DNA of 64,000 bases from Mactra quadrangularis (lineage: Eukaryota; Mollusca; Bivalvia; Venerida; Mactridae): the NCBI GenBank assembly GCA_025267735.1, contig CM046299.1, positions 35,726,887-35,790,886 on the forward strand, written 5' to 3'. Each line of letters starts with the position of its first letter. Within the stretch, counting starts at the first letter, position 1. Positions 58,946-64,000 of this stretch are shown one piece after another. The notes beneath the pieces are model-generated. The model made no database searches and had not been told where the DNA came from. It saw nothing but the letters and a program-made list of their open reading frames with translations. A program made the translations under genes and the position numbers.

Positions 58946-59486
58946 TGTTAGTTTGTTTGGGTTTAACAGCGCACCAACATAAAAAAGGTCATATCGCGCC
59001 AAAAGCAAACAATGATACTAATAATTCTAACCAAATCAATGGTGTAAAGCACTATATCTTATTATAAACATTTATTTCTTTCAAAAATTAAGTATCGCAT
59101 ATAATGATACGCATTTAAAAGTTCTTTAAGTGAGTTTACTTAAAAATGTTTATCACGTATGCATTTAAGATCCTGACGGTCAAGGAGAACGTGTTTGACT
59201 TTGAAATGTTCGTCACAGGGTATACATTTAGGTGCTTCCTCTCTTTTGAGAGGGTATAAATGTGTTAATCTGGTATGACCAATTCTACATCGCGTAATCA
59301 CTATTTGATCTCGGCGATTAGAAAATATAATTGACGAAGATGAATTAAGGGTTGGCTTTGTCACGTAATTTATTAAAAATTGCATTATTCCACATTGTTT
59401 GCCATTTTGACTTAATCAACGTGTTTATTGAACATTTTAAATCACTGCTTGGTAAATTAATATCTACTGGTTGAAGGTTTAAAAAT
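58946..59486 (-). mobile_element. 5'-truncated LINE copy
   Basis: GTTAAGGT at 58938-58945 and 59487-59494 is the likely target duplication. Contains the 3' tail (hairpin altered to TTTAACAGCGCACC) and a decayed C-terminus including CRIGHTRLTHLYPLKREEAP and CIPCDEHFKVKHVLLD. Confidence 0.8.
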
Positions 59487-59620
59487 GTTAAGGTATACAG
59501 TTCTTAGTGCTAGAAGTACAAATAAATTAATTAGATAAGTATGACAACACTGAATGAAACATAACCTAATATATTCAATACAATATCAGTAACATTCATT
59601 GCATATTATCTATTGGAAAT

Positions 59621-60275
59621 TGACAATGTCAAACACGTTCTCCTTGACTGTCAGGACCTACAAGACATCCGTGACAAACATTTTAAAGTTAACTCACTCA
59701 AAGAACTTTTTGAGTCTGTACCATCATTTGATGTACTTAACTTTTTGAAGGAAATACATGTATATAAACAAGTAAATCTGTGAGCTAATGCTCACTAGTG
59801 ATACCCCCGCCAAAATCTAAAATATGCGACAAACAGGAAGTAGATGAGCAAGGAGCATGAAATCGCTTTACACCACATGGGACTATAGGATGAAGCAATA
59901 AGCAAAGTATTAGGCTGCTGCATGATATAGTTGCTGAGAAAACTGCGACGGAAATTTCGTAACGGACGGACGGGCGGACAAACACACGCACGGACAAGGG
60001 TAAAACAGTATACCCCCCTCTTCTTCGAAGCGGGGGTTTAATAATAAGATTTAAAGCATTACTTCATTAGTTTCGTTTGAATTGCTTGATTGATTGCTTT
60101 CGGCGCGATATGACACTTATTGTGTTGGTGCGCCGTAAAACCCGAACAAACAAACAGAAAGAAATGTTTATAAGTAATAAGATATAGATAGAGCTTTACA
60201 TATTTTATTTTGTTTGAATTAATAGCATCATTGATTGCTTTCGGCGCGATATGACCTTTTTGGGTTGGTGCGCCA
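59621..60275 (+). mobile_element. LINE 3' end, interrupted by a small Helitron-like element
   Basis: The coding scrap 59621-59767 (GTCAAACACGTTCTCCTTGA) continues after the insertion at 60048 as AAGATTTAAAGCATTACTTC, then the hairpin tail and (CAAA)n at 60150. A second LINE tail of another copy follows at 60165-60275. Confidence 0.8.
59768..60047 (-). mobile_element. Small Helitron-like element (TACCCCCGC family), copy 2
   Basis: About 280 bp, sister of 40606-40876. The uninterrupted site is known from LINE copies at 15336 and 35550 (GTATATAATAAGAT); here it is split as GTATATAA / TAAGAT with no duplication. No target duplication plus an A/T-rich junction fits Helitron-type insertion. Ends have GTGAGC...GCTCAC and CCCCC...GCGGGGG hairpins. 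Confidence 0.7.
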
Positions 60276-60884
60276 TTTGTTGCAGCCCTCTGAAGCTCAG
60301 TTTGAAGATTTATTTCATGCAGTAGTATTTATGAAATACCAAATTAATTATGTGATGGAAAAAACTAAGGTTTCTTATCCTGGCAGAAAATTAATTTAAA
60401 GACTTGTAACGTTCAAAAATCCTTCAGCAATATATGCACATAATCATATACTGGGAACAGTGCTCAATAATTACAGATGTAAAATTGTGGTTCTTGTTTG
60501 CAGCAACTTCTGTTGTGCCAGAAGGTAAATAAACTACTCAAGTAATTTGCAAATACATGTTGTTAGCAAAGTTATTCAGATATTCACAAAGTGCATATAA
60601 TTCTACAGAATCTGTGTACTAAAGTTCTAAATAAAAGAATGTGTGCTACACATCATAAATACGAAAGTAGGTATTGCAAAAAAAGGTTTGTGTAACGTTA
60701 ATTTACTATTTCTTAACAGATTCTAATTCTGCAACTGAATTCTAACGACTTTTCTATGAAGAAGAAAAGAGACAGACTCAAGTTCTGATAGAAATTTCGT
60801 CTCATTTATAGACTAAAAAAGAAAAATTGGCATTTTTGAAATCTTACAAACTTGACATTTCTCTAATATAAAAATATCATAACA
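60276..60884. other. No gene recognised
   Basis: AT-rich DNA between LINE tails and the zinc-finger pseudogene. Confidence 0.35.
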
Positions 60885-61527
60885 AGATCATAACGGGTGG
60901 AAAGCTCAAACGCCACATCAAGAGCCACAAGAACGCCCATGCTGAAGTTACAGAAATATTGGAAAAACCAACCCATCAACAAAATAAATGAACGAATGAG
61001 AATTGAAGGAGTTTACAATTATACCTTAGATAATATAGATACATTAAGTGATCAGCAAATAATGAGGCCAAGAAAACCAAAGAGGGATGAAGTTTAGAAT
61101 GTGTGACAAGTGCAAATGCTTTTTTTCTAACAGAATCTTTTATGAGCATAAAAGAAAATGTGTGGATAGTAAACCTAATATAAAGAAAGATGCTATTAAA
61201 CCATTACTGACTCACAAGGATCCAGATTTTGTCAGAGAAATACTGAATAACTTCAGAGATGGCGAGGTTGGAAATTTTATTCGGGACACAAAACTATCTG
61301 CCTGATTGATTATTGACATATCTGTGCTTGAAAAGTTCAAGTAAGTAAAGGTAAGGGGGTTAAAAGAGAAATAATGATGGAGATGCGTGAACTTACTAGA
61401 CTGTTCTTGACATTTAAAGAATTAAAAGGAGAAACTTGTTTACTTAAGACATGTATGATAGGAAAATTCTGGACACATTGATAGAAGCATTGAACAAATT
61501 GTGTGCTTGTGAGGAAAGAGATAGTGA
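60885..61527 (+). pseudogene. Zinc-finger protein of a large invertebrate family, frameshifted
   Basis: Successive frames give GKLKRHIKSHKNAHAEVTEI, NERMRIEGVYNYTLDNI, RPRKPKRDE, MCDKCKCFFSNRIFYEHKRK, DFVREILNNFRDGEVGNFIR, MMEMRELTRLFLTFKELKG and MYDRKILDTLIEALNKLCAC. This order (a finger ending KRH....H, a linker, a C..C....F....H....C finger, then EIL..FRDGEV...IR and MR.L.RL...F) is shared by many uncharacterised fish, mollusc and cnidarian proteins, some with a recombinase-like C-terminus. At least three frame changes (about 60990, 61085, 61460) make it a pseudogene. The C-terminal domain is replaced by the element at 61552. Confidence 0.5.
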
Positions 61528-61551
61528 GTAACACGGTCGGGGATCAGGGGT

Positions 61552-63358
61552 GCGTTTCATAAAAATATAGGATTTTTCTTAAATTTTACGTATACGAAGA
61601 TATTTACGAACTCGTTTAGTCATCGTTTCATAAACCGTTGCGTAAATTAGACCCATTTGCGAAAGTTAAATTCGGTAAAACCAGTCCATGTTTACGTCAT
61701 CATACCGCGCGCCATCTGTCAAATTTGACGTCTGCATATAGATACACTCGAAACTGAAAGTGAGTATTTGTTTATTTATGTGCTCAGTGTTATAATCTTT
61801 TTCTTGTGTAAAGGCAACGTTATTGAGCGCATACATTGTCTAATTGGTGTTTTATTACTGAAACACATAAGTATTCTTCTTGAAGGCCGACATTATCGGC
61901 TCGTGTTGTCCTTGACTAAAAGTAGAAGTAGACTAATCTAATCGTCATTAGAGGCATCAAATGCAACAAGATCTAATTGACCAATTAACTTTAATACGGA
62001 ATAAGTTTGCTCAACAAAACGACACTAAAACATCATCAAACATTGAGTTAAGTCACACGTGGGTCGAGCTGCTATTACAAAAATTGTTATACCGACCCTT
62101 AAAGTATATTTAACGGTGTGACAGTACTCTTTATTAAAGTATAACATCATGCCTACACACGTTAACCAAAAACGACCTAGTAATTCGTTGCATGCGCCAC
62201 AATCTGAGAGGAGTCTTTCACTTGGCGCAATAGAACAAACGACAAATTGGCAGGAATGTTTCTTCTTCAAGGAAAAAAAGCAGTGCCCCTGAGTGGCTTT
62301 CTGACCAAAGATCACTCGATCACTAAGTGCACATCCAACAACTGGACCACTAATCGTAAAAGTCAGAAATTTCACTTAACTATGTCTGTACATTGGATAA
62401 GAAGAAATTGGGCAATTCATGAATTAACACGCAGTGCGGATATTGTCATCAATGACATTCATGTAATATCTGTTTTCATTGATATGTTTTATTGATTGGT
62501 CTGTCACCCCACATCCGCCCTGTAACTCTATGATTTTTTTATTATCTATAGTTCTGTCCTGAGTCGATTCAACTTGAAGTGTATGTGATAAAAAATGAGG
62601 TAAATTAAGAAAATGGCCTGTAAAATTAATGGATTTATCGGACTTCTCAAAAATAAGAAACAGTGTATCGTCATTTTATTCAATTGATTCAAGGTTACAA
62701 TTTTCAGATTATGAATAAAACCTTTATAAAACGAACACATTCTCGCTTTGTACGACTAAAAGCGATGTAGCTATTATCATAAACAAAAAAATGTAGTCTG
62801 TATTTACAACGTTCTTAGATACGGGCGTAAGGCATTATCCGGGTCACAGGCATATAAAGTACCGTATTGATTACGTGCCTTAGGGGTAAAAGAGTTAATG
62901 TTCATCTCTGCCCTATATATTTTAGTGAAAAGATGTGTGGTTTTGAAATGTTTGTTCACAAATAACATTTAAACGATGTATACTTACTTGCGTTTCTTGG
63001 GGTATGCCACTCCCTCTAGAGTCTAGTTGGAACGCTCTCGCACACGCCCACTAAATAACGAATGTCTTCCCTTCTGAGCCTGTATCTTTCTATGCATTCA
63101 TGATCTGTCAAATTCATGTCAAGAAGGGTAATTCTATGCTTATACACTTTCATTTTTCGATAATTAATCTCATTATTTCTGTGCACGGCGGCCATCTTTG
63201 CTTTTTCACGACTAGGTGTATGCTTTCGTAAATTTAGGTGGAAATTTACGAAAAACAGGTGCTTGCGTATTTTTATGAAACACTCCTAACTTCGTATATT
63301 TCGATATACGAATATTCGTAGGATACGAAGTTCGTAAAACGTCTAATGAAACGCATCC
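61552..63358. mobile_element. Non-autonomous element with Harbinger-like terminal inverted repeats, 1.8 kb
   Basis: The left end (ATCAGGGGTGCGTTTCATAA) and the complement of the right end (ATCAGGGATGCGTTTCATTA) match over about 18 bp, with further short matching blocks inside (TACGAA, TTTCGTAAA types). The start resembles the end at 58113. No transposase was recognised inside; open frames at 62025-62375 (-) and 62247-62495 (+) have no motif. The target duplication is unclear. Confidence 0.55.
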
Positions 63359-63387
63359 CTGATTCCAAAACATTACTTAAATACCAA

Positions 63388-63766
63388 ACAATCGCCGAGA
63401 TCAAATAGTGATCTCGCGACAGAGTATTGGTCAGACTAGATTAACACAAATACACAAATATACCTTCTCAAAAGACAGGAAGCACCTAAATGTGTACCCT
63501 GTGACGAGCATTTCAATGTCACACACGTTCTCCTTTACTGTCAGGATCTTAAAGACATCCGTGACAAACATTTTAAAGTTGGGACTTACAGAACTTCTTG
63601 AGCATGTACCATCATATGCGATACCGAACTTTTTGAAGGAAATTAATGTACTATACATGATACATCACATTTCACATCATTAAAAAAGTTTGAACTTATA
63701 GTATTATTGATTTCTTTCGGCGCGATATGACCTTTTTGTGTTGGTGCCGTAAAACCCAAACAAACT
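63388..63766 (+). mobile_element. LINE 3' fragment
   Basis: It starts in codons for NRRDQIV and includes a decayed C-terminus (ACCCTGTGACGAGCATTTCA), ending with the hairpin tail TTTCGGCGCGATATGACC and CCCAAACAAA. Opposing frames at 63431-63658 are shadows. Confidence 0.8.
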
Positions 63767-63799
63767 CCACATCTTGTATTCAACTGTAAATAAAATTTA

Positions 63800-64000
63800 T
63801 TAAGTACTGACTATTATATTTTTAGTAGAAAATATCTTATTTGAACTAATCTGGGAAATAATTTCTTTAACCATTGAATCAACTGGCCGAGATTCCTTCT
63901 TCACTGTTGATAGTCGTATGAAATCTACTGAAGTCATTTGCTGTTCAGCATACTGGACCTTAGACCTATCAACATATTTACAGTATGAATGATCAAAATC
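63800..64000 (-). CDS. C-terminal end of an unidentified protein, running off the window
   Basis: The minus strand is open from the window edge to a TAA at 63800-63802: DHSYCKYVDRSKVQYAEQQM, FIRLSTVKKESRPVDSMVKE, then a Ser/Lys-rich end. The composition looks like real protein and no stop interrupts 66 codons. The family is not recognised, and the start lies outside the window. Confidence 0.4.
   Translation of the reverse strand, partial: DFDHSYCKYVDRSKVQYAEQQMTSVDFIRLSTVKKESRPVDSMVKEIISQISSNKIFSTKNIIVST

Overview
This window looks like AT-rich nuclear DNA of a metazoan, most likely a marine invertebrate and probably a bivalve mollusc. Genes are split by introns with GT/AG junctions. The DNA is dominated by relics of many transposon superfamilies, tRNA-derived SINEs, RNase-H-bearing LINEs with (CAAA)n tails, foldback MITEs and minisatellites. 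There is no bacterial-type gene, rRNA or CRISPR array. The assignment to molluscs rests on repeat style and protein flavour only; no species can be named from the sequence alone.

Layout. 0-5 kb: head of a minus-strand SINE, a decayed PIF/Harbinger transposase start (638-1094), a long-armed foldback element (2980-3640) and a pogo/psq-type helix-turn-helix transposase fragment (4335-4616). 5-8.3 kb: a 170-bp perfect foldback, then a Helitron-like element carrying an old LINE insertion. 8.3-10.3 kb: a 45-bp (15-codon) minisatellite, cut by a 240-bp MITE with a perfect 8-bp target duplication, leading into a frameshifted exon of a cysteine/basic-rich protein. 13.5-28.2 kb: a thirteen-exon gene on the plus strand for a DDE-type, Kolobok-like transposase. 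It is broken by a frameshift, two stops and an LTR inserted cleanly into exon 8; its intron 2 holds the inverted second copy of the Helitron.

29.4-30.0 kb: a minisatellite of alternating 23- and 24-bp units. 31.5-35.0 kb: on the minus strand, tail to tail with the transposase, a gene for a stand-alone P2X7 'ballast' (intracellular zinc) domain protein. 35-45 kb: LINE fragments including a CCHC gag-like piece, a 724-bp TIR element, SINEs, a small unidentified multi-exon gene, a 5'-truncated LINE with a 485-codon open frame (41.3-42.9 kb), and an 84-bp satellite. 45.8-47.1 kb: the first two exons of a second Kolobok-like copy. 48.8-51.8 kb: relics of Harbinger (minus), MULE-like (minus) and Harbinger (plus) transposases, the last with a hAT-like MITE in its intron. 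52.9-55.7 kb: a LINE inserted inside another LINE, with both target duplications readable. 57.7-63.8 kb: a SINE with a 13-bp duplication, a Harbinger-type Myb/SANT exon, more LINE tails, a zinc-finger pseudogene and a 1.8-kb inverted-terminal element. The window ends in an open frame on the minus strand.

How the parts relate: most coding sequence is selfish-element protein. The LINE appears to have lent its 3' tail and hairpin to at least two SINE families. The only plausible working products are the 485- and 423-codon LINE C-termini, the ballast-domain protein (with a possible frameshift) and perhaps the unidentified minus-strand exon at the right edge.
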